This document shows positions 26,834 to 36,745 of a DNA stretch of 64,000 nt, in pieces. The DNA comes from Oceanimonas pelagia (GTDB taxonomy: Bacteria; Pseudomonadota; Gammaproteobacteria; Enterobacterales; Aeromonadaceae): NCBI RefSeq assembly GCF_030849025.1, contig NZ_CP118224.1, forward strand, positions 728,001 to 792,000, in the 5' to 3' direction. Position 1 is the first letter of the stretch. The number at the start of each line of letters is the position of its first letter. Under the pieces are notes generated by a model. It was given only the letters and a program-made list of their open reading frames with translations, made no database searches and was not told the origin of the DNA. A program made the translations under genes and the position numbers.

Positions 26834-26913
26834 GTCATACCGGGTTTGACCCGGTATCTTCCAAACGGCACCGTCATGTACTCAGAAGATGCCGGCTCGG
26901 TGGCCGGCATGAC
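26834..26913. repeat. REPIN-like palindromic element B
   Basis: Two hairpins, ATACCGGG/CCCGGTAT at the left and ATGCCGGC/GCCGGCAT at 26889-26910, with GTCAT...ATGAC inverted ends. It shares its first 27 bases, one mismatch, with the element at 25203. Lies between dapD and dbpA. Confidence 0.7.
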
Positions 26914-26920
26914 CTGAGGA

Positions 26921-27952
26921 TCAGTTGTGCTTGTGCAGCTCGGCGTTCAGCTCGATGGCAGACTTGTTGGTCTTTACCTCGATGCGGCCGGTCTGGGAGT
27001 TGCGACGGAACAGCAGATCCGGTTTGCCGGCCAGATCGGCGGCCTTCACGGTCTGTACTTCCTGGTTCTGGTCATCCAGTACGGTGACCTTGGCACCGGC
27101 GGTGATATACAAACCGGACTCGATGGTGCAGCGATCGCCCAGGGGAATGCCCAGGCCCGAGTTGGCGCCCAGCAGGCTGCCTTCACCCACGGAAATGACG
27201 ATGTTGCCGCCACCGGACAGGGTGCCCATGGTGGAGCAGCCGCCGCCCAGGTCGGAGCCGTTGCCCACCACCACACCGGCGGAGATGCGGCCTTCGACCA
27301 TGCTCACGCCCAGGGTGCCGGCGTTGAAGTTGATAAAGCCTTCGTGCATGACGGTGGTGCCTTCGCCCACGTGGGCGCCCAGGCGAATGCGGGACGCGTC
27401 ACCGATGCGCACGCCGGCGGGCACCACGTAGTCGGTCATTTTGGGGAACTTGTCCACGGAGTTGACGCTGATGGTACGGCCCTGGGCGCGTGCCTGCAGC
27501 TGGCGTTTGGCCAGCTCGTCCACGGCGATGGCGCCCTCGCTGGTCCAGGCCACGTTGGGCAGCAGGCCGAACATGCCGGACAGGTCCAGGCCGTGAGGCT
27601 TGACCAGGCGATGCGACAGCAGCGCCAGCTTGAGGTACACCTCGGCGGTGGAGGCGGGGGCGGCGTCGGTTTCCAGAATGGTGATCACCAGCGGCTGAGT
27701 GCTGCCTTCCAGAATGTCGGCGATCTCGGCCTGCTCGGTGGCGCCGGCGGACAGGAAGGCCGCTTTCAGCCCGGCCAGTTGCGCGGTGGTGATGTCAATG
27801 GCGGCATTGTCACCCTGGTAGCCAATGTTGCCGGCCACGGCGTCGATCAGTGCGTCACTGGCGTTCAGCAGCGGCTGGTTATAGTAAACCTCCAGCCATT
27901 CTCCCTTGGCGGACTTGGTGCCCACGCCCAGACCGAAAGCAAAGTTTGCCAT
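26921..27952 (-). CDS. dapD: DapD, tetrahydrodipicolinate N-succinyltransferase
   Basis: 343-residue enzyme of the succinylase branch of lysine/diaminopimelate synthesis, transferring succinyl from succinyl-CoA. It belongs to the long Pseudomonas/actinobacterial form (P. aeruginosa 344 residues), not the 274-residue E. coli form. The C-terminal half is a left-handed beta helix of hexapeptide repeats (RIRLGAHVGEGTTVMHEGFINFNAG, GNGSDLGGGCSTMGTLSGGG). ATG 27952 has a good family start (MANFAFGLGVGTKS). It lies 52 bases downstream of the glnD stop region, the same strand, as in E. coli. Confidence 0.95.
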   Translation of the reverse strand: MANFAFGLGVGTKSAKGEWLEVYYNQPLLNASDALIDAVAGNIGYQGDNAAIDITTAQLAGLKAAFLSAGATEQAEIADILEGSTQPLVITILETDAAPASTAEVYLKLALLSHRLVKPHGLDLSGMFGLLPNVAWTSEGAIAVDELAKRQLQARAQGRTISVNSVDKFPKMTDYVVPAGVRIGDASRIRLGAHVGEGTTVMHEGFINFNAGTLGVSMVEGRISAGVVVGNGSDLGGGCSTMGTLSGGGNIVISVGEGSLLGANSGLGIPLGDRCTIESGLYITAGAKVTVLDDQNQEVQTVKAADLAGKPDLLFRRNSQTGRIEVKTNKSAIELNAELHKHN

Positions 27953-28004
27953 GGTGTTCACTCCGTTAAGATGGTTGCGTTCCTGAAAATTGATGCACCT
28001 TTTA

Positions 28005-30635
28005 TCACATTTTGCTCTCGTGGTTGAGTTCATCCACCAACTTTTCTCGCAATTGCGCCTGCTCCTGCTCAGTTAATGGCCGATCCTCGCCGTTGGTCAG
28101 GCTGAAAAAATCTTCCACCCGCTCGCCGATGGTGGTGATTTTGGCGGCGTGCAGGTTCAGCCCCAGCCGGCTGAACACGGCCCCGGTGCGGGCCAGCAGG
28201 CCGGGGGTGTCGAGGGCGACCAGCTCCATCAGGGTGCGTTTGCTGCTGCGCTCCGGCTCCAGAAACAGCACCCGGGTGGGCACATGAAACTCCCGGTGGC
28301 GGCGGGAAGGAGGGCGAATGCGCACCACCGGCGGCGTGTGGCTGTCGAGCGCCAGGGCCAGGTCGGTGCACAGCTCGCTGAGGCGATCGCCGCTCACCGG
28401 CTGGCCGTCGGGCTCCAGCACAATAAAGGTGTCGAGGGCGTAGCCGTCCTTGGAAGTCATGATTTGGGCGTCGTGAATGTTGAGGTTTTTCTGATCCAGC
28501 GCCGCCGCCACCCGGCCAAACAGATTGGGGGAGTCGGGGCAGTAGATAAACAGCTCGCTGCCGCCCCGGCCCGGCTGCTGGCTGATCTGCACCAGCGGTT
28601 TGCGGGGATCGTCATGGGCCAGAATGTGCCGGCAGTGCCAGGCGATTTGCTCGGGCGTGTGACGCAGAAAATAGTCGGCGGGAAAGCGGGCCCACAGCGG
28701 CTTGATGCCTTGCTCCGGGGTATCCAGGTGCTCCAGCAGGCGGCGGGCCTGTTGCTGGTTTTCACGAATGCGCAGGCGCAGATCCGGCGGGTTTTCCAGA
28801 CCCCGGCGCAGCGCCTTCTGGGTGGCGAAATACAGCTCGCGCAGCAGGCTGCCCTTCCAGTCGTTCCACAGGGTGTCGTTGGTGGCGCAGATGTCGGCCA
28901 CGGTCAGGCAGTAGAGAAAGTCGAGGTGCAGTTCGTCCCGCACCTGGGTGGCGAAGTCGCGGATCACCTCCGGATCGTGAATGTCCCGGCGCTGGGCGGT
29001 AACCGACATCAGCAGGTGCCGGCGCACCAGCCAGGACACCAGGCGAGCGTCGGAACGATCGAGGCCGTGCGCCAGGCAGAAGTCGAGGGCATCGTCGGCG
29101 CCCAGGGTGGAGTGATCGCCTCCGCGGCCCTTGGCGATATCGTGAAACAGTCCGGCCAGCAACAGCAGCTCGGGCTTGCGCAGCCGGCCGGCGATGTCAA
29201 AACACAGGGGATGGCTGCGCCGGCAGCTTTCATCACGAAACCGGGCGATGTTTTTCAGAACCCGGTGAGTGTGTTCGTCTACCGGGTAGGCGTGAAACAT
29301 GTCGAACTGCATCTGGCCGACAATCTTGTTCCACTGGGGCAAGTAGGCCGCCAGCACGCCGTAACGGTGCATCAGGGTCAGCGCCAGCCGGCCGCTGCCG
29401 GGGTGACGGATCAGCATCATGAACAGCCGGCGGCAGTCGGCCCGCTCGCACAGAAAGCCGCTCAGGCCGCGGCGTGCCTCGCGCAGCTGGCGCAGGGTGG
29501 TGGAATAGATGCCGGCGATCTGGGGATAGGCGGCCATCTGGTAGAACAGCCGCAACATGGCGGCGGGCTCCCGGCTGAACAGTCTGGGATCGACCACGTC
29601 GATCAGCCGGCCGCGCAGGCGAAACTCGGGGGTCAGGCTTTTCACGTCCATGGCGATATGGCCCAGAATGGCCTCGTCAAACAGCTGCAGCAGCATTTCG
29701 TTGAGCTCGGCCACCCGCCGTACCGTCTGGTAGTAGCGTTTCATCATGTGTTCGATGGGCTCGTTGCCCTCGCCGGCGTAGCCCAGGGCGGTGGCCACCG
29801 CCCGCTGACGGTCGAACAGCAGCCGGTTGTCGGGCCGCCTGATGACGGTGTGCAGGGCAAAGCGCAGTTTCCACAGAAAATTCTGGCAATCCTGCAGTTC
29901 GTCGTATTCGGCCTGATCGAGAAAGCCGTGACTGACCATTTCCCCCAAGGTGGTGGCGCCGAAATGGCGACGGGCCACCCAGCTGATGGTCTGAATGTCG
30001 CGCAGGCCGCCGGGGCTGTTCTTGATATCCGGCTCCAGCTTGTAGCTGGTGTCGCGGAACTGGCGGTGGCGTTCGCTCTGCTCGGTGCGCTTGGCCTCGA
30101 AAAAGGCCTGGCTGGGCCAGAACCGGTCCGGTGCCGTGGCCCGGGTCAGATCGGCAAAGGTGTCGTAGCAGCCGGTGATCAGTCTCGCCTCGATCAGATT
30201 GGTGGCCACGGTAATGTCCTGCTTGCCCTGCTCCACGCATTCGGCCACCGAGCGCACGCTGTGGCCCACCTCCAGGTGCAGATCCCACAGCTGGGTAATA
30301 AAGTTGCCGATGCGCTCGCTCAGGGGTTCATTCAACTCATGGCGGCAGAGGATCAACAGGTCGATGTCGGAGCAGGGGTGCAGCTCGCCCCGGCCATAGC
30401 CGCCCACCGCCACCAGCGCCAGCTCCGGGCTGTGGGCCAGGCCATGGCGGGCCCACAGCCCGGTGAGCAGCTGATCCATGTGCTGGGAGCGGGTGCTCAC
30501 CAGTTCGTTGATGTCGTCGCCGGCATCGAATCGCTGCTCCAGCCAGCCCTGCAGGTGAGCCAGGATTTCCTTGCAGCGGGTCAGGGTAAGCTTATCGGGA
30601 GACAACAGGGCGGGAGCGAGCAGGCTGGCATCCAT
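28005..30635 (-). CDS. glnD: GlnD, bifunctional PII uridylyltransferase
   Basis: 876-residue nitrogen sensor that uridylylates and de-uridylylates PII proteins in response to glutamine. Domains: nucleotidyltransferase with GGYGRGELHPCSDIDLL (about 78-94), GlnD helical region, HD hydrolase domain with LFHDIAKGRGGDHS (about 493), and two C-terminal ACT domains (about 690-770 and 800-870) that bind glutamine. ATG 30635 has AAGGA ten bases upstream; ATG 30644 is possible but its spacing is too short. Length agrees with E. coli GlnD (890). Downstream dapD matches the enteric order. Confidence 0.94.
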   Translation of the reverse strand: MDASLLAPALLSPDKLTLTRCKEILAHLQGWLEQRFDAGDDINELVSTRSQHMDQLLTGLWARHGLAHSPELALVAVGGYGRGELHPCSDIDLLILCRHELNEPLSERIGNFITQLWDLHLEVGHSVRSVAECVEQGKQDITVATNLIEARLITGCYDTFADLTRATAPDRFWPSQAFFEAKRTEQSERHRQFRDTSYKLEPDIKNSPGGLRDIQTISWVARRHFGATTLGEMVSHGFLDQAEYDELQDCQNFLWKLRFALHTVIRRPDNRLLFDRQRAVATALGYAGEGNEPIEHMMKRYYQTVRRVAELNEMLLQLFDEAILGHIAMDVKSLTPEFRLRGRLIDVVDPRLFSREPAAMLRLFYQMAAYPQIAGIYSTTLRQLREARRGLSGFLCERADCRRLFMMLIRHPGSGRLALTLMHRYGVLAAYLPQWNKIVGQMQFDMFHAYPVDEHTHRVLKNIARFRDESCRRSHPLCFDIAGRLRKPELLLLAGLFHDIAKGRGGDHSTLGADDALDFCLAHGLDRSDARLVSWLVRRHLLMSVTAQRRDIHDPEVIRDFATQVRDELHLDFLYCLTVADICATNDTLWNDWKGSLLRELYFATQKALRRGLENPPDLRLRIRENQQQARRLLEHLDTPEQGIKPLWARFPADYFLRHTPEQIAWHCRHILAHDDPRKPLVQISQQPGRGGSELFIYCPDSPNLFGRVAAALDQKNLNIHDAQIMTSKDGYALDTFIVLEPDGQPVSGDRLSELCTDLALALDSHTPPVVRIRPPSRRHREFHVPTRVLFLEPERSSKRTLMELVALDTPGLLARTGAVFSRLGLNLHAAKITTIGERVEDFFSLTNGEDRPLTEQEQAQLREKLVDELNHESKM

Positions 30636-30748
30636 GAGCGGCATTTCCTTGTAAGGGTCAGTCTTTAACTTAACAAAGCCGGTGAACGGGGAAAAGTGCG
30701 GCCGCATTCGGCATACTGGCAACAGTCATTTCCCGGTTACGGAGTTCC

Positions 30749-31342
30749 ATGATGCAAGCCGAAAAACAACTGCCGTCCTGGCTGAACCGGTTTACCGGCT
30801 CGATCTGGTTATTGCCGGTGGTGTTTGTGGTTTCCCTGCTGGAGGCGGTGATCCTGCCCGTGCCCCTGGAATTGCTGTTGATTCCACTGATGCTGGTCGA
30901 GCAGCGCCGGCTGTGGCAGCTGGCCGTTGCGGCCTTGGCGGGGTGCCTGGCCGGCGCCCTGCTGGGGTATGGCCTGGGTGCATGGTTGTTCGACAGCCTG
31001 GGGCAGAGGTGGCTGCAGACGCTGAATGGACAGCAGGCCTTTGACGACTTTCGTCAGGAATTATCGCAAGACGGCTTTATGGCCATCATCATGGTGGGGG
31101 TAACCCCGGTGCCGTTTCAGGTGGCCATGCTGGCCGCCGGCGCCGTGAGCTATTCCCTCGGGCTGTTTATGCTGGCCACTGTGATTGGCCGCGGTATCCG
31201 CTATTTCGGGCTGGCATGGCTGGTGCGGCTGACCGGAGAGCGGGCTCTGGCGTTATGGCGCCGTCATGCCCGGGCGCTCGGGTTTGCGCTGCTCGGGCTG
31301 GGGGTGCTGGGATACGGTCTCAGCCGGTGGCTGGGTGCCTGA
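30749..31342 (+). CDS. DedA/VTT-domain membrane protein (YqaA-like)
   Basis: 197-residue inner-membrane protein with four or five hydrophobic segments and a VTT/SNARE-associated (DedA-like) domain. Typical re-entrant motifs are present: SLLEAVILPVPLELLLIPLML and MVGVTPVPFQVAMLAAGAVSYS. DedA relatives act in lipid flipping and membrane homeostasis; the role of this subgroup is unproven. GGAGTTCC lies upstream of ATG 30749. It is divergent from glnD. Confidence 0.83.
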   Translation: MMQAEKQLPSWLNRFTGSIWLLPVVFVVSLLEAVILPVPLELLLIPLMLVEQRRLWQLAVAALAGCLAGALLGYGLGAWLFDSLGQRWLQTLNGQQAFDDFRQELSQDGFMAIIMVGVTPVPFQVAMLAAGAVSYSLGLFMLATVIGRGIRYFGLAWLVRLTGERALALWRRHARALGFALLGLGVLGYGLSRWLGA

Positions 31343-31360
31343 GGGGGCGCCGTTATGAAG

Positions 31361-31382
31361 AAGAGGCGCCGAGGCGCCTCTT
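31361..31382. terminator. Hairpin terminator between the DedA-like gene and cspD
   Basis: Perfect inverted repeat AAGAGGCGCC-GA-GGCGCCTCTT (9-bp stem, 4-base loop after end pairing), flanked by only short T/A runs. Placed between two convergent genes, so probably bidirectional. Confidence 0.65.
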
Positions 31383-31416
31383 GCTTACTGGGAATGAATG
31401 GTCTTCCCGTGCTTTA

Positions 31417-31632
31417 TTATGCAGGCTGTCCTGCCGGTATTATGCTGACCGCATGATTACCTTTAGGGCCTTTTTCTATTTCGTAACGAACGACCTGGCC
31501 CGCTTTCAGGGTTCGGTATCCTTCCATCTGAATGGTGGAGAAGTGGGCAAAGACATCCTCGCCACCTTCCGCCGGACAGATAAAGCCAAATCCCTTGGCA
31601 TTGTTAAACCACTTAACCGTTCCGGTTGTCAT
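31417..31632 (-). CDS. cspD: CspD, cold-shock-domain protein
   Basis: 71-residue single cold-shock domain with RNP1 KGFGFICP and RNP2 VFAHFS. In E. coli CspD binds single-stranded DNA, inhibits replication and accumulates in stationary phase. The CspD assignment rests on the conserved position divergent from clpS-clpA and on the QMEGYRTLKAGQVV segment typical of CspD. A TATAAT on the minus strand at 31691-31696 could be its -10 box, although the -35 region is poor. Confidence 0.9.
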   Translation of the reverse strand: MTTGTVKWFNNAKGFGFICPAEGGEDVFAHFSTIQMEGYRTLKAGQVVRYEIEKGPKGNHAVSIIPAGQPA

Positions 31633-31996
31633 ACTCGTGCATCCTTTTACTCAAACATCCTAAACAACATTGAGAAACTGGCCGTAGCCAATTATAACTT
31701 CAGGCGATTTTTCGCCGGATGCGGGTGCCGGTGAAGTCTCGAATGAAACTTTACTGGCGACCCGTTAACCACTCTAGTGAAACCGGTGAGGGAGTCAAGT
31801 GCTGCATGCCCCGTTGCGGGCGTCCTGTCAGGGTAAAAAAGCGCCATGATCACGGTGATTGTTGACAGTAGCGGTGCAGGCGGTAGGGTGAGGGTAACAG
31901 AGCCGCAGCGTTCGCCATGGCGACATGGGTCACACCCACGGGCATGTTGACATGGCCGGTGTAGCGGGATCCAATTCAGTGATTTAGAGTAACTAT
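31633..31996. promoter_or_regulatory. Divergent cspD/clpS intergenic region
   Basis: 364 bases without a gene. On the plus strand TTGACA (31862-31867) and TAGGGT (31884-31889) with 16-base spacing form a candidate clpS-clpA promoter. On the minus strand TATAAT (31691-31696) is a candidate cspD -10. No other structure is evident. Confidence 0.4.
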
Positions 31997-32314
31997 ATGG
32001 GCAGGAGAACACAGCATACCCTGGATGACAAACTGAAGGAGGCGGAAGAAACCGCGCTGCAACCCCCTCCTATGTACAAGGTCATCTTGAATAATGACGA
32101 TTACACCCCCATGGATTTTGTTGTGGAGGTGCTGCAAAAATTCTTCGCCATGGACATGGACAAGGCCACCGAGGTCATGCTGTCGGTGCACTATCAGGGC
32201 AAAGGGGTCTGCGGACTGTTTACCGCTGAAATTGCAGAGACCAAGGTAGCGCAAGTGAACAAGTTTGCCCGTACGCACGAACACCCGCTGTTGTGCACCA
32301 TGGAGCGAGCATAA
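31997..32314 (+). CDS. clpS: ClpS, N-end-rule adaptor of ClpAP
   Basis: 105-residue adaptor that binds N-terminal Leu, Phe, Tyr and Trp and delivers substrates to ClpA. The flexible N-terminal extension (about 1-25) needed for ClpA delivery is present. The substrate-pocket segment is [15 protein letters not shown], with the conserved Asn-Asp-Asp and the Met gatekeeper, and H66-region [14 protein letters not shown] follows. 47 bases separate it from clpA. Confidence 0.97.
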   Translation: MGRRTQHTLDDKLKEAEETALQPPPMYKVILNNDDYTPMDFVVEVLQKFFAMDMDKATEVMLSVHYQGKGVCGLFTAEIAETKVAQVNKFARTHEHPLLCTMERA

Positions 32315-32361
32315 AGCCCCCGAACGATGGGGGTGACCGGAGTTTCTTAGGGGAGGTGCCT

Positions 32362-34614
32362 ATGTTGAACAAAGATCTTGAGAGCACGTTGAACGACGCC
32401 TTCAACGAAGCCCGCCGATCGCGTCACGAGTTCATGACGGTGGAGCACCTGTTGCTGGCCCTGCTCGACAACCCGTCTGCCAAGGAGGCGTTGCTGGCCT
32501 GCGGGGCCGATCTGGAGCAGTTGCGGCGCGAAACCCACAGCTTTATTGAACAGACCACGCCACTGATCCCGGTGGGTGACGACGAAATTGAAACCCAGCC
32601 CACCCTGGGTTTTCAGCGGGTGTTGCAGCGGGCGGTGTTCCACGTGCAGTCCTCGGGCAATGCCGAGGTTACCGGCGCCAACGTGCTGGTGGCGATCTTC
32701 AGTGAGCAGGAATCCCAGGCCGCCTATCTGCTGAAAAAGGTCGGTGTGGGCCGGCTTGATGTGGTCAACTTTCTGTCTCACGGCATTCGCAAGGACGGTG
32801 AGCCGGAAGAGTCGTCTTCGTCCCAGCAGGAAGAGCAGAACGACGAGGCCGCCAGCAACCAGACCGAAGGCTTTGTGGTCAACCTGAACCAGTGGGTGAA
32901 GGAGGGGCGTATCGATCCGCTGATCGGTCGCGATCAGGAGCTCAACCGTACCATTCAGGTGCTGTGCCGCCGGCGCAAGAACAATCCGCTGCTGGTGGGC
33001 GAAGCCGGGGTAGGCAAAACCGCCATCGCCGAAGGCCTGGCCTATCGCATTGTGCACAACGATGTGCCCGAGATTATCGCCGGCAGCACCATTTACTCCC
33101 TCGACATGGGCTCGTTGCTGGCGGGCACCAAGTACCGGGGCGACTTTGAAAAACGCTTTAAGGCGGTGCTCAAGCAGTTTGAAAAGCAAAAGGGCGCCAT
33201 CCTGTTCATCGACGAGATCCACACCATCATCGGTGCCGGTGCCGCCTCCGGTGGCCAGCTCGATGCTGCCAACCTGCTGAAGCCGTTGCTGTCCAGCGGT
33301 CAGATCCGCTGCGTGGGCTCCACCACCTATCAGGAATACAGCCAGATTTTTGAAAAGGATCGGGCGCTGGCCCGGCGTTTTCAGAAGATCGATATTCTCG
33401 AGCCGTCGGTGGACGACACCGCCAAGATTTTGCAAGGGCTGAAGAGCCGCTACGAATCCCACCACGATGTGCGCTACACCAGCAAGGCGCTGCGGGCGGC
33501 GGCGGAGCTGTCGGCCAAGTACATCAACGACCGCCACCTGCCCGACAAGGCCATTGACGTGATTGACGAGGCCGGCGCCCAGGTGCGCATGCTGCCGCCG
33601 TCCCGGCGCAAGAAGACCATCGGTGTGGGCGACATAGAAGCCATTGTGGCCAAGATTGCCCGTATTCCGGAAAAGTCCGTGTCCAGCTCCGACAAGGAAG
33701 CCCTGAAAAACCTGGAGCCCAACCTGAAAATGGTGGTGTTTGGCCAGGACAAGGCCATTTCCGTGCTGACCGATGCCATTCGCCTGAGCCGGGCCGGCCT
33801 GGGCCACGAGAAGCGTCCCATCGGCTCCTTCCTGTTTGCCGGCCCCACCGGCGTGGGCAAGACCGAGGTGACCCAGCAGCTGGCGCGTATTCTCGGCATT
33901 GAGCTTATTCGCTTTGACATGTCGGAATACATGGAAGCGCACACGGTGTCGCGCCTGATAGGGGCGCCCCCGGGCTATGTGGGCTTTGATCAGGGCGGCT
34001 TGCTGACCGATGCGGTGATCAAGCACCCGCACGCGGTGCTGCTGCTCGACGAGATTGAAAAGGCGCATCCGGACGTGTTCAACATTCTGCTGCAGGTGAT
34101 GGACAACGGCACTCTGACCGACAACAACGGCCGCAAGGCGGACTTTCGCAATGTGATCCTGGTGATGACCACCAACGCCGGGGTGCAGGAAACCGTGCGC
34201 AAGTCCATCGGGTTCCAGCAACAGGATCACAGCCATGACGCCATGACCGAAATCAACCGCACCTTTGCGCCCGAGTTCCGCAACCGGCTGGATCACATCA
34301 TCTGGTTCAACCACCTCAACATGGACATTATTCACCGGGTGGTGGACAAGTTCATCGTGGAGTTGCAGGCGCAGCTGGATGCCAAGGGCGTGTCGCTGGA
34401 GGTCAGCGAGCCCGCCCGTCACTGGCTGGCGGAAAAGGGGTACGACAAGTCCATGGGCGCCCGTCCCATGGGCCGGGTCATTCAGGAGCAGTTGAAGAAG
34501 CCGCTGGCCAACGAGCTGCTGTTTGGCGAGTTGGTGGGCGGTGGCACGGTGCGGGTCACCCTGGCGGACGACGAGCTGCACTTCGAGTTTCAGTCGGAAG
34601 CATCCATGGCCTGA
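32362..34614 (+). CDS. clpA: ClpA, ATPase subunit of ClpAP protease
   Basis: 750-residue AAA+ unfoldase (E. coli 758) that feeds ClpP. N-domain (about 1-140) contacts ClpS. D1 has Walker A GEAGVGKT (213-220) and Walker B ILFIDE; D2 has Walker A GPTGVGKT (494-501) and Walker [12 protein letters not shown]. The ClpP-docking loop is KSIGFQQ (about 614-620), IGF rather than the IGL of E. coli ClpA. The start ATG 32362 has GGAGGTG upstream; an in-frame ATG at 32293 lies inside clpS. Confidence 0.97.
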   Translation: MLNKDLESTLNDAFNEARRSRHEFMTVEHLLLALLDNPSAKEALLACGADLEQLRRETHSFIEQTTPLIPVGDDEIETQPTLGFQRVLQRAVFHVQSSGNAEVTGANVLVAIFSEQESQAAYLLKKVGVGRLDVVNFLSHGIRKDGEPEESSSSQQEEQNDEAASNQTEGFVVNLNQWVKEGRIDPLIGRDQELNRTIQVLCRRRKNNPLLVGEAGVGKTAIAEGLAYRIVHNDVPEIIAGSTIYSLDMGSLLAGTKYRGDFEKRFKAVLKQFEKQKGAILFIDEIHTIIGAGAASGGQLDAANLLKPLLSSGQIRCVGSTTYQEYSQIFEKDRALARRFQKIDILEPSVDDTAKILQGLKSRYESHHDVRYTSKALRAAAELSAKYINDRHLPDKAIDVIDEAGAQVRMLPPSRRKKTIGVGDIEAIVAKIARIPEKSVSSSDKEALKNLEPNLKMVVFGQDKAISVLTDAIRLSRAGLGHEKRPIGSFLFAGPTGVGKTEVTQQLARILGIELIRFDMSEYMEAHTVSRLIGAPPGYVGFDQGGLLTDAVIKHPHAVLLLDEIEKAHPDVFNILLQVMDNGTLTDNNGRKADFRNVILVMTTNAGVQETVRKSIGFQQQDHSHDAMTEINRTFAPEFRNRLDHIIWFNHLNMDIIHRVVDKFIVELQAQLDAKGVSLEVSEPARHWLAEKGYDKSMGARPMGRVIQEQLKKPLANELLFGELVGGGTVRVTLADDELHFEFQSEASMA

Positions 34615-34637
34615 GTTGAGCCCGTTCGGCACACATC

Positions 34638-34670
34638 ATGCCCGGCGCCCACAAGGCGCCGGGCATTTTT
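34638..34670. terminator. Terminator between clpA and infA
   Basis: Twelve-bp arms ATGCCCGGCGCC / GGCGCCGGGCAT around a 5-base loop, followed by five T residues. It terminates clpA; on the other strand it lies downstream of infA. Confidence 0.88.
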
Positions 34671-34763
34671 GTTCCAGCGAAAACGGAGTCGTGTCTGGCG
34701 TTAAGGGCGAAGGGCTCGCCCCGGGCTATGCAGCCTGTTGCTTCAACCGAAACGGGGAGCGAA

Positions 34764-34994
<231 letters not shown>

Positions 34995-35052
34995 TTAGCG
35001 CAGGCAATAAAAACGGCTGGGATCATGCCGGATTTCGCTTTCAGTGTAAAGT

Positions 35053-35763
35053 TTAGGCTCCGTCTTTCATCGTTTGCCAGTGGCCGTCAATCAACCGCTG
35101 GTGGGGCCGGAAATGCTGCTTGTAATTCATTTTGCGACAGCCGTCGACCTGGTAACCCAGATACAGCCAGTGCTTGTTGAGGCGGCGGGCCAGATCGATC
35201 TGGCTGAGAATGGCAAAGGTGCCGAGGGAGCGGTGCTCTTCGTCCGGATCGTAGAAGGTATACATGGCGCTGAGCGCCTCGCTCAGCAGATCGGTGACGG
35301 CCACGCCGATCAGCCGGTCGCCCTGATGAAATTCCATAAACAGCGGCGGCAGCCACGGGCACAATAAAAAGCCTTCATATTGCTGACGGCTGGCCGGGTA
35401 CATGGTGCCGTCCCGGTGGCGCCGGTGAATGTAATGCTGGTAAAGGGTGAAATACTCGGGCTTGTCCTGCTCGCTCAGCACCAGGCGCACATCGCGGTTT
35501 TTGCGCAGAATGCGCTTCTGGCTGCGCCCCGGGGTAAAGTCGTGGACCGCAATGCGCAGCGACTCGCAGGCCTGGCAGGCCTGACAGCGGGGCCGGTAAA
35601 TGTCGGCGCCGCTGCGGCGAAAGCCAGCCGACAGCAACTGCTCATAGCCTTCCGGGCAGAGCAGTTCGCGGTCAAGCAATACCAGCAGTTGCTCCAGCCG
35701 GCCGGGCAAATAACTGCAGGGGTGTTTGGGGGTCAGCCCCACTTTCAGGTTCACTTCCCTCAT
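35053..35763 (-). CDS. bpt: Bpt, aspartate/glutamate leucyltransferase
   Basis: 236-residue aminoacyl-tRNA-protein transferase that adds Leu to proteins with N-terminal Asp or Glu, making them ClpS substrates. The Cys-rich N-terminal segment YRPRCQACQACESLR (about 55-69), YQHYIHRRHRDGTM, and the C-terminal acyltransferase fold with YLGYQVDGCRKMNYKQHFRPH identify the family. Overlaps aat by four bases, indicating translational coupling. Eukaryotic ATE1-type arginyl transferase is related, but the bacterial Bpt subfamily fits the length and context. Confidence 0.94.
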   Translation of the reverse strand: MREVNLKVGLTPKHPCSYLPGRLEQLLVLLDRELLCPEGYEQLLSAGFRRSGADIYRPRCQACQACESLRIAVHDFTPGRSQKRILRKNRDVRLVLSEQDKPEYFTLYQHYIHRRHRDGTMYPASRQQYEGFLLCPWLPPLFMEFHQGDRLIGVAVTDLLSEALSAMYTFYDPDEEHRSLGTFAILSQIDLARRLNKHWLYLGYQVDGCRKMNYKQHFRPHQRLIDGHWQTMKDGA

Positions 35764-36458
35764 AGGCTCAGCTCATTGGGTTGCCAGCAGCTGGCGGGCA
35801 TGGGCGCGTGTTGCAGCTCTTTGAGTTTATGCAGAAAGCGGGAGCGGGGCCAGCTCACCACCCCCAGGCTTTGCAGGTGCGGGTTGGGCAGCTGGCAGTC
35901 CACCAGGGCGCCGCCGTGGCGGGCAAAATGCCGGCACAATCCCAGCATGGCCAGCTTGGAGCCATTGCTTACCAGGTGGAACATGGACTCGCCGCAGAAC
36001 AGCCGGCCCAGGCCAATGCCGTAGAGTCCGGCCACCAGCCGTTGTCCTTCCCACACTTCAATGGAGTGGGCATGACCCTGGTGGTGCAGCCGGCAATAAT
36101 TGTGTTCGATATCGGGGGTGATCCAGGTGCCGGGGCCGTCTTCGCGCAGTTCCCGGCAATGGCGGATCACTGCCTCAAAGTCATGATTGAGGGTCAGCCG
36201 GTAGCGCTGCTGGCGCGCCAGCTTGGCCAGGCTGCGGCTGACATGCAGCTCGTCGGGCACCAGCACGGCGCGAGGGTCGGGTGACCACCACAGCGGCGGC
36301 TGGGATGCGTCATACCAGGGAAAAATGCCCATACGGTAGGCCAGCAGCAGCCGCTCGGGGCGCAGGTCGCCGCCGACCGCCAGCAGGCCGTCGGGGTCGG
36401 TGAGGGCCGTGTCCGGCTCGGGGAACCAGAGCCGTTCATCCAGTTGGGTCAGGTACAT
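35760..36458 (-). CDS. aat: Aat, leucyl/phenylalanyl-tRNA-protein transferase
   Basis: 232-residue enzyme that adds Leu or Phe to proteins with N-terminal Arg or Lys, generating primary N-degrons. Signature segments: GLLAVGGDLRPERLLLAYRMGIFPWY near residues 24-49, WWSPDPRAVL, and SIEVWEGQRLVAGLYGIGLGRLFCGESMFH. Upstream, nine bases away, is a small ribbon-helix-helix-like gene. Downstream bpt overlaps it. Confidence 0.96.
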   Translation of the reverse strand: MYLTQLDERLWFPEPDTALTDPDGLLAVGGDLRPERLLLAYRMGIFPWYDASQPPLWWSPDPRAVLVPDELHVSRSLAKLARQQRYRLTLNHDFEAVIRHCRELREDGPGTWITPDIEHNYCRLHHQGHAHSIEVWEGQRLVAGLYGIGLGRLFCGESMFHLVSNGSKLAMLGLCRHFARHGGALVDCQLPNPHLQSLGVVSWPRSRFLHKLKELQHAPMPASCWQPNELSL

Positions 36459-36467
36459 GGCGGGTTC

Positions 36468-36638
36468 TCAGCGTGACGACTGCTGCCAGTCTTCGCCGGT
36501 TTTCTGCTCTATGTACTCCCGAATGAACTGACGCACCTTCTGGGACGGGGTCACGTCTTCTGCGGCACAGAGCTGTTCAAACATCGCTTTCTTGCGCGGA
36601 TCGATCAGCAGGGTCAGGCGGGCGGTTCTTTGCTCCAT
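36468..36638 (-). CDS. Small ribbon-helix-helix-like protein (56 residues)
   Basis: 56-codon gene not previously obvious because of its size. It begins MEQRTARLTLLIDPRKKAMF and continues EQLCAAEDVTPSQKVRQFI, ending WQQSSR. The pattern, beta strand RLTLLID then helices with PSQKVRQFIREYIEQ, fits CopG/Arc ribbon-helix-helix DNA-binding proteins. A strong GGAGGAG lies eight bases or fewer before the ATG. It ends nine bases before aat, so it may be co-transcribed with aat-bpt and could autoregulate that unit. The function is inferred from fold only. Confidence 0.75.
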   Translation of the reverse strand: MEQRTARLTLLIDPRKKAMFEQLCAAEDVTPSQKVRQFIREYIEQKTGEDWQQSSR

Positions 36639-36745
36639 AACTCCTCCGGAGGCATATCACATGTTAATCATATTAACATTGAATGCGTGCTTGATGAGAA
36701 TACAATCAGGGATTGTTCATGCTTTAACCCATAGCGGAGCCAGCC

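Noticed and set aside
28149-30668. Long plus-strand open frame opposite glnD
   Set aside because: Antisense shadow of a recognisable GlnD; no start signal and no family resemblance.
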